From positions 3,461,011 through 3,508,510 of the forward strand of contig CAUJGJ010000371.1 in the NCBI GenBank assembly GCA_963170055.1: DNA of 47,500 bases, given 5' to 3'. Each line of letters opens with the position of its first letter. Position 1 is the first letter of the stretch. Source of the DNA: Halisarca cf. caerulea. Lineage: Eukaryota > Porifera > Demospongiae > Chondrillida > Halisarcidae. Shown here one piece after another: positions 36,701 to 47,109 of the stretch. The translations under genes were made by a program, and so were the position numbers. The notes under the pieces were generated by a model that was not told the DNA's origin, ran no database searches, and saw only the letters and a list, made by a program, of their open reading frames with translations.

Positions 36701-38614
36701 TCAAGTAATCTACCACCTACTGCACTACCCCACTGTTTTCCCGTAACAGCTCATATCAGAACGAATCACAAAGATTAAATAGATTATATATAGAAGAACC
36801 TTGCAAGGGTAGGGGGCAAGGGGTAAATGTAGTATTTGTGGAGGAGGAATGTCAATACACAAAACACCATGAAAGTGCTTTCTAAAAAGTTTCAAACAAA
36901 CTTTTAAAATGCAGTATTGCTAATGATGATATATAATACCCAGGAAAAGTGACATTGAACATCAGCTAATGAGACAGTTCAAAGTAAGGTAAATGGTAAA
37001 GAAATCTAACACTTACTCCAGTAAAGAGACCATGATCCTGCAGTATTAATCCAACCCTGTGGTTGCTATATCCGAGGAAATTCACATAGTCCACTTGAGC
37101 AAGGTGACGGTGAAGAGAGCTGATTGTAAGTCTGAAGAAATTAGGGTAAGCTACTCTGTTAGACAACAGAGGGGATCCTGATGAATACGCCACCTGTGAG
37201 ACAACAAAGAACCACACTCAACAACAAAGTGACAGAAACACGCAGCAGAAATTATGAGTGATCATCATCAATTACAGATATCCCATAAAACACTGTGCGT
37301 ACGGCATATGATATCATACACAGTTAAACCTCTGTACTAAGGACATCACTGGGACCACAGTAAGCCGTACTGAATATGGAGTTGTCCTTTTCACAGAGGA
37401 TTCAACTGTATGTACGTACACATGTCACTGTGGGGGACTTTAAATGGGACAGAGCAATGGTACTCCGTTTAAGGAGGTTTCTACATTTCAGAGGTGTCCT
37501 TTAACAATGGTTTCACTGTTATAAACAATACCTGAATCATATTCCAGAAGGACACTGAGTGTGCTACAGGCTGGGATCGCACTGAGCAACCAGCACCAAC
37601 GATAAACATTGGATGAGAGGTGGACTCATTGTTGAGGAAACTCTGGAGAACTCCAAAGAAATCATCAAGGGCATCCTCTTCCACACACTGTAAGGACCAA
37701 AGGATACATATTCAAACAGTAAAATACACATGTTACATATTATCCTGCAGTGTGGTAAATATGAAAAAAAAAACAGTCATCAAAAAGGTCTCTGGCATAT
37801 GGTAGGGTAAAGTGGGGCAATTTGGCATACTGGGGTAATTCAGGACAGGGCCTTTACTTATGCTATGGTCAAGCTGTCTAGCCATACTTGCTACTGCTGA
37901 ACTCCCAATTCATGGAGATAGCACTGACAAGAAGCAATGTGTGTAGCTCAGGGTTAACACTGCTTTTGAGCCACCGTTCTTGATTACCCCATGCCCCAAA
38001 TTACTCCGCTTTACTCTAAATATCTTGAGATATCTAATCGAGTATGATCTAATGGTGCTGGAAGCTAAGCTAAGCTAAGCTAGCTAATGGATGCTAGCCT
38101 ACGTACTAGGCAGGCCATAAGCAATTCCTTGAGTATGACCATGAGTATGAATTGAGTATAATTGTGGTCTTTGTACACAGGCACACATTATTATTGCTCT
38201 AGAGGTTCCCGACCATAGGTACTCTTGAAGAGTAAGTGCTCCTTGCTTTCTTCCTACCTCATATACTGTAATGCAGTGCTGGAACAACACTGAATACGGC
38301 TAAAGGAAAATAGCTTTTAGTGGGCCTTGGATGATCTATTTTACATTACGTAGCTGCGTAGTAAAGAGCGAGGTGAAGAGGATCTACGATGGTCCACTTA
38401 CTCGGGAAAGCTTTTGAACTGGAACCAGTCGATAGCCGGGGAGAATTTGGTTACGGTTGATGACATCCACAGCCAGCTGTGCTCCTATCAATGCTTGCGA
38501 TGTGCCAACGTTCGTCGTCCCTTTGGAGCCGAGAAAAGCTAGGTGTAGATCTTGGACCATTGCACAGCAAATAATCGGCCAGAAAGATGCCAGAAATACT
38601 CTAGTGACATACAT
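25914..38614 (-). CDS. GABA-B-like class C GPCR, copy C (complete)
   Basis: Complete 16-exon gene, predicted 826 aa, normal for a GABA-B subunit. Exons: 38402-38614, 37532-37687, 37017-37193, 36437-36535, 36304-36369, 36025-36210, 33284-33532, 33019-33100, 32791-32877, 31404-31533, 30653-30779, 30466-30573, 30288-30407, 27747-28082, 27302-27463, 25914-26096 (stop TAG 25914-25916). Every intron is GT/AG and phases close without a stop. Protein: signal peptide 1-20; Venus-flytrap domain about 24-430 with YPNFFRL, GWYGRNWW and YAYDAVWVVALAINKS; TM1 about 450-475, TM2 487-510, TM3 526-548, TM4 563-588, TM5 621-645, TM6 663-683, TM7 690-710. FQTRNIKL after TM5 resembles the third intracellular loop of GABA-B receptors. 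Exon 15 ends in a heptad-like SLKHQLARYK, a likely coiled coil as used for GABA-B heterodimers. The tail is acidic. No clear AATAAA was seen soon after the stop. GABA as ligand is inference. Confidence 0.87.
26585..26868. mobile_element. MITE-like unit, about 284 bp, intron 15 of receptor C
   Basis: Left end CAACAAAACCTCTGGATTCC and right end ATTAGAGAAGGTTTCACTG are imperfect inverted repeats. The (CT)n tract lies inside. Confidence 0.55.
26697..26730 (+). repeat. (CT)n tract in intron 15 of receptor C
   Basis: About 17 CT units, a polypyrimidine run on the plus strand. It sits inside the MITE-like unit 26585-26868. Confidence 0.9.
27045..27208. mobile_element. MITE, 164 bp, intron 15 of receptor C
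   Basis: Begins CAGTGAAATTTTGTTAATC and ends with the near-complement (GATTAATGAGAATTCACTG), with TA on both sides. The ends belong to the same general CAGTGRAA class as the other small elements here. Confidence 0.75.
27641..27732 (+). repeat. (CA)n microsatellite at a splice donor, receptor C
   Basis: Nearly pure (CA)n with one CAA interruption, beginning a few bases inside intron 14, at the same position as the repeat in copy B (11111-11287). It therefore predates the split of these two copies. Confidence 0.95.
28117..28313. mobile_element. MITE-like unit, about 197 bp, intron 13 of receptor C
   Basis: Imperfect inverted ends, CAGTTATCAGC...ATAAGGACACC at the left and GGTGTCCTTTAACAGAGG..CACTG at the right. 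The inner ends resemble those of the unit at 37321-37518. It begins 35 bp from the TM5-7 exon. Confidence 0.6.
28443..29140. mobile_element. Foldback MITE, about 700 bp, intron 13 of receptor C
   Basis: Ends GTCTGGCCAGCT..ACCATCTCC and complement (GGAGATGGTACAGCTGGCCAGAC), with TA on both sides. A second inverted pair lies inside: CATAGTGATTAGTTCACAC near 28513 and its near-complement near 29085-29108. The left arm has extra GC-rich sequence (CCCTGCGGGCGAGGAGGGC). Related ends occur at 4150-4221 and 22469-22546. Confidence 0.7.
29677..29873. mobile_element. Small MITE, intron 13 of receptor C, copy 1
   Basis: Ends CTGTGGAATCCCTCTATTCC and complement-like GATTAGAGGGGTTCCAC. The internal sequence matches 30065-30251 read in the opposite orientation (shared GCATGCGTCC / GGACGCATGC). 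Confidence 0.75.
30065..30251. mobile_element. Small MITE, intron 13 of receptor C, copy 2 (inverted)
   Basis: CAGTGGAACCCCTCTAATCC at one end and AATAGAGGGGTTCCACTG at the other. It is the same family as 29677-29873 in opposite orientation, the two about 190 bp apart, and it ends 36 bp from the TM4 exon (30288). Confidence 0.8.
33803..34975 (+). repeat. 22-bp minisatellite, about 50 units, intron 6 of receptor C
   Basis: The unit is CACCAACCATCTACCGTACATA, given here as CACCAACCATCTACC plus GTACATA, with C/T changes in the fourth-last part (ACC or ACT before GTA) and some 18-20 bp units (GTACACACC). Because 22 is not divisible by 3 and the unit has no stop in any plus frame, the array makes a long artefactual ORF. 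A higher-order pattern exists: variant blocks starting CATATGCC at 33915 and 34446 recur 531 bp apart with the same following units. The matching intron of copy A has only one such unit (about 3893-3925). Confidence 0.95.
37321..37518. mobile_element. Small MITE 13 bp from a splice donor, intron 2 of receptor C
   Basis: CAGTTAAACCTCTGTACTAA at the left and GTCCTTTAACAATGGTTTCACTG at the right are imperfect inverted repeats. The right end stops 13 bases inside intron 2, which starts at 37531 on the gene strand. Copies A and B lack it. Confidence 0.7.
37803..38018. mobile_element. MITE, about 216 bp, intron 1 of receptor C
   Basis: Starts TAGGGTAAAGTGGGGCAATT and ends with the near-complement (AAATTACTCCGCTTTACTCTA). 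Inverted similarity extends about 40 bp on each side, including GGGGTAATTCAGGA / TTGATTACCCC. No ORF. Confidence 0.7.
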
Positions 38615-38744
38615 CTTCTGTTCTTCTTATGGTGCCTGTGGTGGCCTATAGAAGGGTCACACGAGCCGCAAGAATACTACGATCAGAGTGAAGAATGAGC
38701 AACTGCATAAGACGAGCGAAATCGATTTTGTTGCGAAGGTTAGT

Positions 38745-40457
38745 CTGACGTAGCCAGACAAAAATCTTCCGTGTGTGGGAGGAATTGGGTCATTTAATTT
38801 AGTAGAACAACACCAATCAATTCGGTTTCCTCCGCATTCGCTCATGCTTAACCCAACTATTAACTTCATACTCTCAGAAGTATACACATCACTAAATGCC
38901 GGTATCTCCAGTGACATTGCATACTTCGATTTTAGAAAGGCATTCGACACAGTCCCCCATGCAGAACTCCTCCTCATGTAAACTCTGGTTGTCAGGCATC
39001 ACAGGACCCCTGTGGTTCTGGTTTAAGGAGTACCTCAGCAACCGGTCTCATTACGTCAACCAGCCTCTGTGGTGATTCATCCCACCTCCTCCTCGTACAG
39101 TCGGGTGTACCCCAAGGCAGCATTCTATAGCTAGGACCTATTCTATTTCTGATATACATACATGATCTACCCAACACAATTGCACACTCCTCCTCCCACC
39201 TATTTGCCGACGACACCAAATTCCTAAAATCTATCACCAGATTCAATGATTCATCTCTACTCCAAACCGACATCGACTCCCTCTCATCTTGGTGCCAAAA
39301 ATGGAATCTATCCCTCAACCAGGACAAATGTGCACCCACGAGAATATCCCTCAGGCCCTCTGATGACCCTCCTTCATACACAATCAACAACACCAACATC
39401 AAAGTTAACAACAGTCAACGTGATCTAGGTATCTTAGTCTCTAACAATCTCTCATGGAATCAACATTACTCACACATCTGTGCTAATGCCTACTGTGTCC
39501 TTAGTTTCATAAGACGACGCATTTCAATCTCAGCACCACAAGACCTAAAGAAACAACTGTATATCTCACTAACTAGTCCGATCAAATCTTACTTACTGTT
39601 CTCAACTATGGTGACCCAGGCATATCAAAGACATCATTAGTATAGAAAGTGTGCAACGCAGATCTACCAGGTTCATCATTCCATACAGTACACTCAACTA
39701 TAAGGAGAGACTCATTCAACTAAACCTATTCCCCATCATATACTGGTTTGCAATTGAATTTCAAGATATCCTATACCTTATCAAATGTCTACAATCTCCT
39801 GATGACCTCAGCATCTACAATCACGTAAATTTTGTAACATCAAATACCAGATTTGGTACCAAATCCAAGTTATGATATAACCACACCTGGATGTCAATAT
39901 GCAGACACTTCTTCTTCAATAGAGAAGTTAAATTATGGAATTCATATTACCACCTATCAACCCAGACCTACCTTTCAGTGCAATCAAACATCTTATTGTA
40001 AAGTTCATGTGGGACCAGTTCACCACCAACTTCGACCCTAGCAACACTTGTACATTTCACTTTGTCTGTCCATGTTCTCAGTGTCAGTTACTTATAATCT
40101 TTGACTTAAAATTCATGTAATTACCCTCACCCACACCTCACCCTATATTGATTGTATGTGCCCTCTGTATCCCACTCAGTGTAATATATGTATGTACTTA
40201 ATGGCCTCACATAACACACATTCTAACTTCCTGCTCTTTTTATCTCACTGTTTCTCTGTTATCTCACTGACTAACCCCTCACTCCCATTCACTCAGCGCT
40301 TCAAATTTCCTTTAATTCATGTACCACCATATTTCAAGACTGCATCACAAGTTGATATCAGACCATCAGCCACTTACCATAGCCACCATTCACATTAAGC
40401 ATCACCTCATTAGCACCATCATGTTGGCTGTAAAGTATATAATAATAATAATAATTA
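38745..40457 (+). pseudogene. Degenerate LINE (CR1/Jockey-like) reverse transcriptase
   Basis: RT motifs occur in order but in different frames: YFDFRKAFDTVPH (about 38926-38964), GVPQGS (about 39104-39121), LFADDTKF (39200-39223), then SLNQDKC and further thumb sequence to about 39650. A 4-bp gain and stop follow GVPQGSIL, with more frameshifts later. The 3' end is an (ATA)n-type tail at about 40439-40458, typical of some CR1/L2-like LINEs. The endonuclease and ORF1 are absent, so the copy is 5'-truncated. It interrupts the 5' flank of receptor C, whose matching sequence stops near 38745 and resumes near 40458 (ACCTTTCCTGACCCACAAAG). Inactive. Confidence 0.85.
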
Positions 40458-41320
40458 TAACCTTTCCTGACCCACAAAGGCAGAGTAGTACAGAGGGGTA
40501 TTGTTATTCAGGGAGTCTGTTACAAGACACTCTACTGTAATCATGCTTCTCAAATATTAATCCTTAGTCTTTTTGCCTCGGGCCTTGCCAGGGGTGTAGC
40601 CTACCAAATTATATTTGGATATTACTCATTAACCCTAGACCTGCATTATCTTGCTGAATCCAAGACTTTTTATATCATTATTATTTCGGATCCTGATTTG
40701 AACAGTTATGATTACACACATCATTCACCGCGTGTCAGCTCAGCTTCAATCATGAGAATAAAATTTGCAAATTAGATTGTTTCGTATATAGATGTTGAAG
40801 TAGGTAACACTCACTATGACTCAAAAAGTATATATATTCTTTTGCCAATTTAGCCTGAACATGATAATGAATACTATAATAACAATTTGATGTCTAAACC
40901 CAAGACAGGGTTTGGGGCTTGCAATATAATATGGAAGCATAAATATACAGAGATCAGGGGTGGGTGGGGTTGTGGAAGATAGGTAACTATGCATAGGGTT
41001 TCTTTCAGAGATCTAGGAAGGATAAGTCTATGGTACTGTGAAGGTGTACATGTGCTTTAGAAGGTGAAATCTGAGGCCATTTTAGACCATACATGCATGC
41101 TATACCAAGGGGGACAACTGGGTCACCAAAAGAGGAGGAAGTGCAAATGCTCCCCACTATGTTTCATCCCAAAGAAATCCTGCATGGTATCCCTGACTAT
41201 GGTTTTCAGATGAAGCAGAGAGTTGAATGATTCCTGACTCCTATGGACTGTGTTGCATGGTTATGTTCAGAATGCTTGACAAGTATGTATTGTCTAAAAG
41301 TAATATACCAATAGTAACGA
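40458..41320. other. Distal 5' flank of receptor C
   Basis: Resumes the paralogous flank after the LINE: TGACCCACAAAGGCAGAGTAG, GATGTCTAAACCC, and at 41090-41290 the block that matches 23890-24100. No shared ORF. Confidence 0.75.
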
Positions 41321-41714
41321 TTTGACATGGTCAAGGGATTGGTGACAGTGGTTTCAGAGAATGTTTCAAAGTTATAGCATAAATGCTTGTTTTACGTCCA
41401 TTTTCCCATGAATCCAGTCTTTCCAAAAAGCTGAGTGTACATATGTCTGCACTCAATACTATGCAATGTAGTATACTAGAGTGTCTATGGTGTATGCTCA
41501 GATAAGTCGAGGGGAAGTCAATCCCCCCCTGCTACCTGAATGCACCCCCGATAGATACTATGTCTACATCCATCATTCAAAAGCTTTAATGTGAGATGGA
41601 TTTAGCATGCAGAGCCACATTTTGGATCATTCTTTTCATGACTTCTCCATTGCACCAACATGTTAATATTTTCACGCTACAGACAGACACTACTTGAAAT
41701 TGTGCAACTTGTGA
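41320..41714. other. Gap without a recognised gene
   Basis: Past the end of the duplicated flank. I see no ORF, inverted repeat or microsatellite worth naming before the retroelement ORF. Confidence 0.4.
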
Positions 41715-42824
41715 TTGTGGTGTTGTCCAAAGAGCATGAGGTGTATGAATAAGTTGGGAGTGACAAAATCACTACATTCCACAGCTCACCTAAAATCCCC
41801 AATGTTACAAAAGTGCTATATTATTATTATTATTATTATTATTATGAATAATTTTTTGGCCTCAGCTGATGGAGCATCTGTGCTTATGCAGCAACTTCTT
41901 CCCCCTCACCTATCCACCATCACTTACAAGGAACGAGACTTGGCATTATCCAATTGGAGGGAGGGTCTTCCATCAGACACTCCTCAGCCAGACATGGGAA
42001 TTTCCCATGTTCAGAAGTCATGGGACCAGCCAAGAGTTCAGTTCCAGCAGGAATTCCTACTCTCCAACTGCAATGATCCTCAATCCAGGGCACGGCTTTT
42101 GGCTGCAAGTATAAAAGAATCCGGAGCTTGGCTTAATGCCATGCCTGTGTCATCACTAGGGCTTCGCTTGTCTAATGATGAACTACACATTGCTGTAGGT
42201 CTTAGACTTGGTGCCCCACTTTGTCAACCCCACAAATGCAACTTCTGTAGCAGTGAGGTTGATCAACTTGCCACCCATGGCTTGAGTTGCCGACACAGTC
42301 AAGGCAGACGCCCACGCCATAATGCCATCAATGACATCATTCTCCGCTCCTTAGTCGCTTCAAATATCCCTTCCCGTTTGGAACCCTCAGGACTGCACAG
42401 ATCCGATGGTAAACGACCAGATGGCATGTCTATGGTCCCCTGGTCACAAGGAAAGTTCCTTGTGTGGGATGCTACTTGCACTGACACCCTCTGTGTTTCC
42501 AACCTGCATCGATCCATCTCAGAACCTGGTAATGCAGCAGCTCATGCAGAAGCACTGAAGACGAGCAAGTATGCCCAGCTGGGCTCATCCTATCAGTTCA
42601 TCCCAATTGCGGTTGAGACGCTTGGCCCTTTTGGCCCACAGACCCAAGATTTCTTCAGAAACCTTGGCCAAAGGCTGAGGGCAGCTACTGGTGACCACAG
42701 ATCTTTTGAGTTCCTCATCCAAAGGATCTCTATCGCCATCCAAAGGGGTAATGCTCTCTCAGTGTTGGGCTCTCTCATTCCATCATGGAAACCAGACGAG
42801 GCTCACTGCTTCTTTGAGCAGTAG
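41715..42824 (+). mobile_element. C-terminal part of a retroelement with restriction-endonuclease-like domain
   Basis: A 369-codon open frame; the retroelement-like part starts about residue 46, after an ATT-repeat-encoded poly-Ile run. A zinc-knuckle-like C-x2-C-x9-H-x3-C (residues 175-192) is followed by RHNAIND (201-207), LEP (222-224), KRPDG (233-237) and LVWDAT (249-254). This order (CCHC, RHN, EP, (K/R)PD then D) is that of the restriction-like endonuclease of R2-type non-LTR retrotransposons. A conserved tail (FEFLIQRISIAIQRGNA) ends at the stop. No RT lies upstream, so this is a 5'-truncated copy with an intact C-terminal frame. The exact clade is inference; similar proteins occur widely in sponges, cnidarians and molluscs. 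Confidence 0.7.
41819..41845 (+). repeat. (ATT)n tract
   Basis: About nine trinucleotide units at the 5' edge of the recognisable retroelement sequence; they encode the Ile run in its frame. Confidence 0.85.
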
Positions 42825-43256
42825 AGAGGCGGCCAATTTTCGCATGTCATTGTGTGTTTGTTGCTTACATTAGAATTATATTCATTGCATGAATAATTAT
42901 TTCACCTTAGCATGTGTGTGTGTCCGTACTTTGTGTTTATAAGTGTGTGTATGTACAATTAATGCTTTATTTGTTACTATATATAATTATTACTGTATCA
43001 TGTCATTCTGGTATCATGTTTATCAACCATTATCTTGTTTTCTTATTATTATTATTATTCATATGATATTGTTAGTACAATGATTAAAATATGCATGGAA
43101 ATTAAAAGTGAATGTTGTGTGAGGCCAATAAAAAAGTCAATTGATCAATGATGACTACAATAATATACAGAAAATGAGGTACACATACTACTTAAACATT
43201 ACATACAAGCGTCAAGCAAAATAATAAGAATACTAATAATCATTAAAACTAGCTAG
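42825..43256. other. AT-rich spacer between two converging retroelement ends
   Basis: Probably the 3' UTR/tail of the plus-strand element and that of the minus-strand element. Short ATT runs near 43043-43062. No gene. Confidence 0.4.
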
Positions 43257-44170
43257 TTAGACCTCAGCATCACAAGAGCCAAGGGTGCCCAGCACTGAAA
43301 TTGCATTCCTCACTTGAACAGCAACCGCAAGCCTCTGCACGAGGAAACAAAAGGACTGTGGCTCTCCTGTGGCCATCTTCACACGGTGACCGAGGTCCTT
43401 CAAGAAGGCCATGGACTCTACTCCAACTGAGCCTGACACTTCCACGGCAACAACAGGTTGGAAAAAGCAGCTGTGACTGAGATGTGCATACTTCTTCTTT
43501 TCTTCCTCAGCATAGGCAGATGCTGCTCCTGCCTCTGTAGCACATCTTCTCCTGTGGGATTCACAGAAGGTGGCATCCCACACCAGAAACCTCCCCTCTG
43601 ACTATGGAGTCATGGAAATGCCATCGGGGCAATTTCCATCGGCACGGTGGAGTCTCAGTTCTATAGATAGGCGAGAAGGTACGCTAGCAGCTGCCAAAGA
43701 GCGGCAAATGAAGGTGTTCAGAGCATGGTGACAAGCCATTCGGCCTTAATTGACTTGATCTGCAGGACAATCCATGGTGGCCAAATGAATCTGCATCCTC
43801 ACCACACAATTCACAAAATTAAATTAAATGTGAGGTTGACAAATCGTTGCTCCCACTCTTAGGCCAACAGCAACACGAATTGTATCATTGCACATTTGCA
43901 GACCAAGGGATGAGACTTGAGGCACATTAAGCCATGCCCCTGAATGACTAGAGGCAGCTGCTAGGAGTCGGGCCCTAGCTCATCTTCACAATCTGGCAAA
44001 ATTGAGTGGTATAATTGCTCAACCCTTGGTTTAACTGTCCCAAGACTTCTGTCTATGCCGAGAGCTAACCGGAAGAGATGTGTCTTCTGGAAGGCCAACA
44101 CACCATATGGCTAGGGCTGAGTCCCTTCCACTGTAGGCAATGGATGACAGATGCGCTGGAAGTAGCTGTT
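43257..44170 (-). pseudogene. Second retroelement C-terminal domain, decayed
   Basis: Same family as 41715-42824, opposite strand, 3' ends facing each other. The last 108 codons (43257-43583) are open and contain WDATF, FLKDLGHRVK and LVQRLAVAVQ. Upstream the frame is broken: the (K/R)PD motif has become CPD, and a stop lies before SEGRFLVWDAT. Further upstream only scattered similarity remains. Confidence 0.75.
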
Positions 44171-44429
44171 GAACTAGGGCTTATTATTAATATTTACTTA
44201 CTTATTATTATTACTTAATAAATGCTGTATTTACTTACTTATTACTACTTATTATTGTTATTATTATTATTGTTATTTCAGCACACCGTGTCTTGTGACA
44301 CTAGGACCAGTGCAGCATCATCACATACTCAATGTCATACACACACCACAATTACATGTATATGCACATATACATGCAACCTATTGGAGTTAGTACTAAT
44401 AATACAGTAACTATATTAGACACAAAAGT

Positions 44430-45760
44430 TCGGGACAATCATTGCTCAAATCTGCCATTCCACATCACTTCTATACTCTTCATCAATTGACAATTGGTAC
44501 ATGCCCTATCCATTATGAAATCTGCAACCTCCCTATCAGTAAAACTGGGTACATCAATCAGACAATTCACCTTTCCAATCAGTTGGGCCCTATTCTCTCT
44601 CCAATCTGGACATCTCATCATCCAGTGGTACACATCTTCAACTTCTCCTAGATAGCAGTGCATGTAAACCCTTTCCTCTCTTGCTAGACCTCTCCATCTT
44701 CCAGGTTAAATTTGAAACAGAAAAGTACCCCCTCATCTTGGCCAGGATTGACCTGTGCACCTTGTTAGGCACATGTGCACAGCTGAATCTTTATCCACTC
44801 TCATATAGAGACTTCAGGATGTCAAGTGTAGGCTTTTCCTGCAAATCCTTACCCCACTCTTCTGTTACTCTCTTCCCCATGCAATTCCCCTCAACATATC
44901 CTTAAGCTCATTCTGAGTCATCCCTTCCACAGACTCCCCACTTAAGTCCTCCCAAGCAAACTACCTAGCACGTGCCCTTAACTTCCTAATCCACCACCCT
45001 CCATTCTCCAAAGCCTCAAGTGCTATCCTCCTCAGTAACCTCCCTCCATACACTGCATGGATTACATTTTATCTTATATACTGTGCAGAATAGCATACAT
45101 CTGATTCTGGCCTCCCACATTACAGGTGTATAGTACCCCCATCTCCATTCCTAGTGCTGTCCTGGGATGGTACCTACCCACACCCATAAACATGCGGAAT
45201 CCTCTCATCTGTAGTTGCCAATGTTCGATTATCTGTAATTCCCCCAGGCACCCCTTATACCTTGGCACCATGCATACATCACAACAGTATCCACCATAGC
45301 AGCCAGCAATTTCCTGCATACGTCCCAATGTGCATATCCCCAAAAGAAGACCTACACCTCTGCATCTATATACTCAATGCATTCCTCCCCATCCTTGCTC
45401 TACACTCTACCATACTATTCAAGTCTAGAAATTCATCAATCATACAGCCAAGGTATTTATACTCAGCCACCATTGGTATCTCCCTCTCACCAACAGCAAA
45501 CCGAATATTGGATATCTTTCAGTTGTTCTCTTCATTAAGCGCATAATTCCAGATTACTCTGTATTGATTTCACCACCATCCGACCATACACTCAAGGCTC
45601 TCCCTCATACCTTCGGCATCCTCACTAATTAATGCTGTGTCATCAGCAAATAGAAGACCTGGTACCACCACCCCATTACACTTCACACACCCTCCCTGTC
45701 TCCTCAACCACCATACCACTAATGTAAAGAGAGAACAGCAACGGAGAAAGCACACATCCT
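44430..45760 (-). pseudogene. Degenerate LINE reverse transcriptase, 3' half
   Basis: Minus-strand pieces in collinear order: GLLFADDTALISEDAEGM (RT catalytic motif, about 45570-45755), thumb-like sequence with LQIIEHWQLQMRGFRM (45074-45343), and a C-terminal EVEDVYHWMMRCPDWRENR (44439-44663), the H-x-C type motif common at LINE ORF2 ends. Several frameshifts and stops lie between. The family differs from the LINE at 38745-40457. The 5' end is missing near a CCTAT run at about 45755. Confidence 0.8.
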
Positions 45761-45920
45761 ATCCTATCCTATATAATACCCCTGTGACTTATGTCTCTAA
45801 TTCGAAATTCAATGATCCGCATGCAGCGCTATCATCGATCGCCTTTTCCACCATAATATTATAGACACTATAAACTACGTAACTGTACATATCTATGATT
45901 GCAGCTGCTTCCTCCTTTTT

Positions 45921-45943
45921 AGGGGCTGCCTGTGGCAGCCCCT
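45921..45943. repeat. Perfect short hairpin
   Basis: AGGGGCTGCC, TGT, GGCAGCCCCT: a 10-bp stem with a 3-base loop, about 45 bp before the (TA)n tract. It may be the end of a small inverted-repeat element; it is not a bacterial terminator in this context. Confidence 0.7.
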
Positions 45944-45983
45944 ATATTGTTTTCATTTAGACTTCCGGTGTGTAACGCTCGTC

Positions 45984-45987
<4 letters not shown>

Positions 45988-46026
<39 letters not shown>
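45988..46026 (+). repeat. (TA)n tract
   Basis: About 19 TA units. It follows the perfect hairpin at 45921-45943 and separates the decayed LINE from the gene-poor right end. Confidence 0.9.
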
Positions 46027-46030
<4 letters not shown>

Positions 46031-46110
46031 GGATTTGAAGAAAAGTCTTATAATAGAGAATTTATATAATAGTAATAGAGAAGTATGAATTTATACAGGA
46101 ATGAGTTATA

Positions 46111-46166
46111 GGAATTGTTTTGAAAACAATTGCCAAATATGGCAATTGTTTTCAAAACAATTGTCC
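46111..46166. repeat. Long AT-rich palindrome
   Basis: AATTGTTTTGAAAACAATTG followed a few bases later by its complement; the arms (about 25 bp) pair almost perfectly around AATA. Each arm is itself a palindrome. No gene nearby. Confidence 0.8.
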
Positions 46167-47109
46167 AGTTACAATAAACAGTATGTTCTATGAATGTTCA
46201 GCTGTGCACTTACACTCCAATGCCATAGATTCTAGGCTATATAACGCTCGCGAACGCATAGCGTCATAGGTACTGGATTGAAAACGGAAGTAACGTTTAG
46301 TATTACATTTATATTGTTGTATACGAAGTATTCTTTGTTACGGATAATTGATTAATCGGCTGCTGCGAGAAACCTCAAAGTGTGTCGAAAAAGCGTCATT
46401 TCCGAAGTGCTCAAGTCGCCGTACATTTCACAAAGGTGAGAAACCACACAGTAATAACATATGAATATACTTGTACAAAAACTGAATCAAAAACAACGCT
46501 TAATGAAAAGTTTCAGGCACTTCTTGCAGTTGAACAGCTTCTGAGCCCCTGGAGAACAGGTTTTGTACCTATATTGAGAAAACAGAAGCAGGAAAGGGAA
46601 AACAAGTAACACGTACAGAAACTACGTTGAATATGACATGCCTTAAAAGCAGAAATCATTGCAATAATGCTTCCTATGGTTAACCAGCCAAGCTCGTAAT
46701 TGCATTTCAGAGTGCACTTGTCGTACCTCTGCTGAAAAGAAAGAATTGCATGTAAACACCAAACTAGTATTAGCTGAAAGACCAGGCAGTGGTATGCGCC
46801 CTCCACAGAGTTTGGTCAGTATCAAATGCTTTGCATGATATTTACAGAGGTACAATTCAAACAGGCGTATGTGGACAATCACACCCCTTCCATATCATGG
46901 ATCATGCACAAATTGAAGACCTCAAAAAGTTAGCAGATTTGAACTCGGCACATGCATGCAGCAGAGTACTTGTGTCCACCCACCAGGTAATACTGAGAGT
47001 TGAAGGGATATCATCCACAGGATAGCACATGGCACAGGCTTGAACAATAGAGGAGTACACGAAATGGTTTACATACCTTTGTCAACAACGGAAACCTTAA
47101 GCAGGCACA
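46167..47109. other. No supported gene; two weak exon-like ORFs
   Basis: An ORF at 46382-46609 (plus) has no ATG at its start. Another at 46789-47025 contains LKKLADLNSAHACSRVLVST and is followed by a possible GT donor. I recognise neither, and no neighbour or paralogue supports them. Confidence 0.3.

Noticed and set aside
41715..42824. Host gene encoding a nuclease
   Set aside because: The retroelement motif order, a decayed sister copy nearby and dispersed fragments of the same family in this window point to a transposon.
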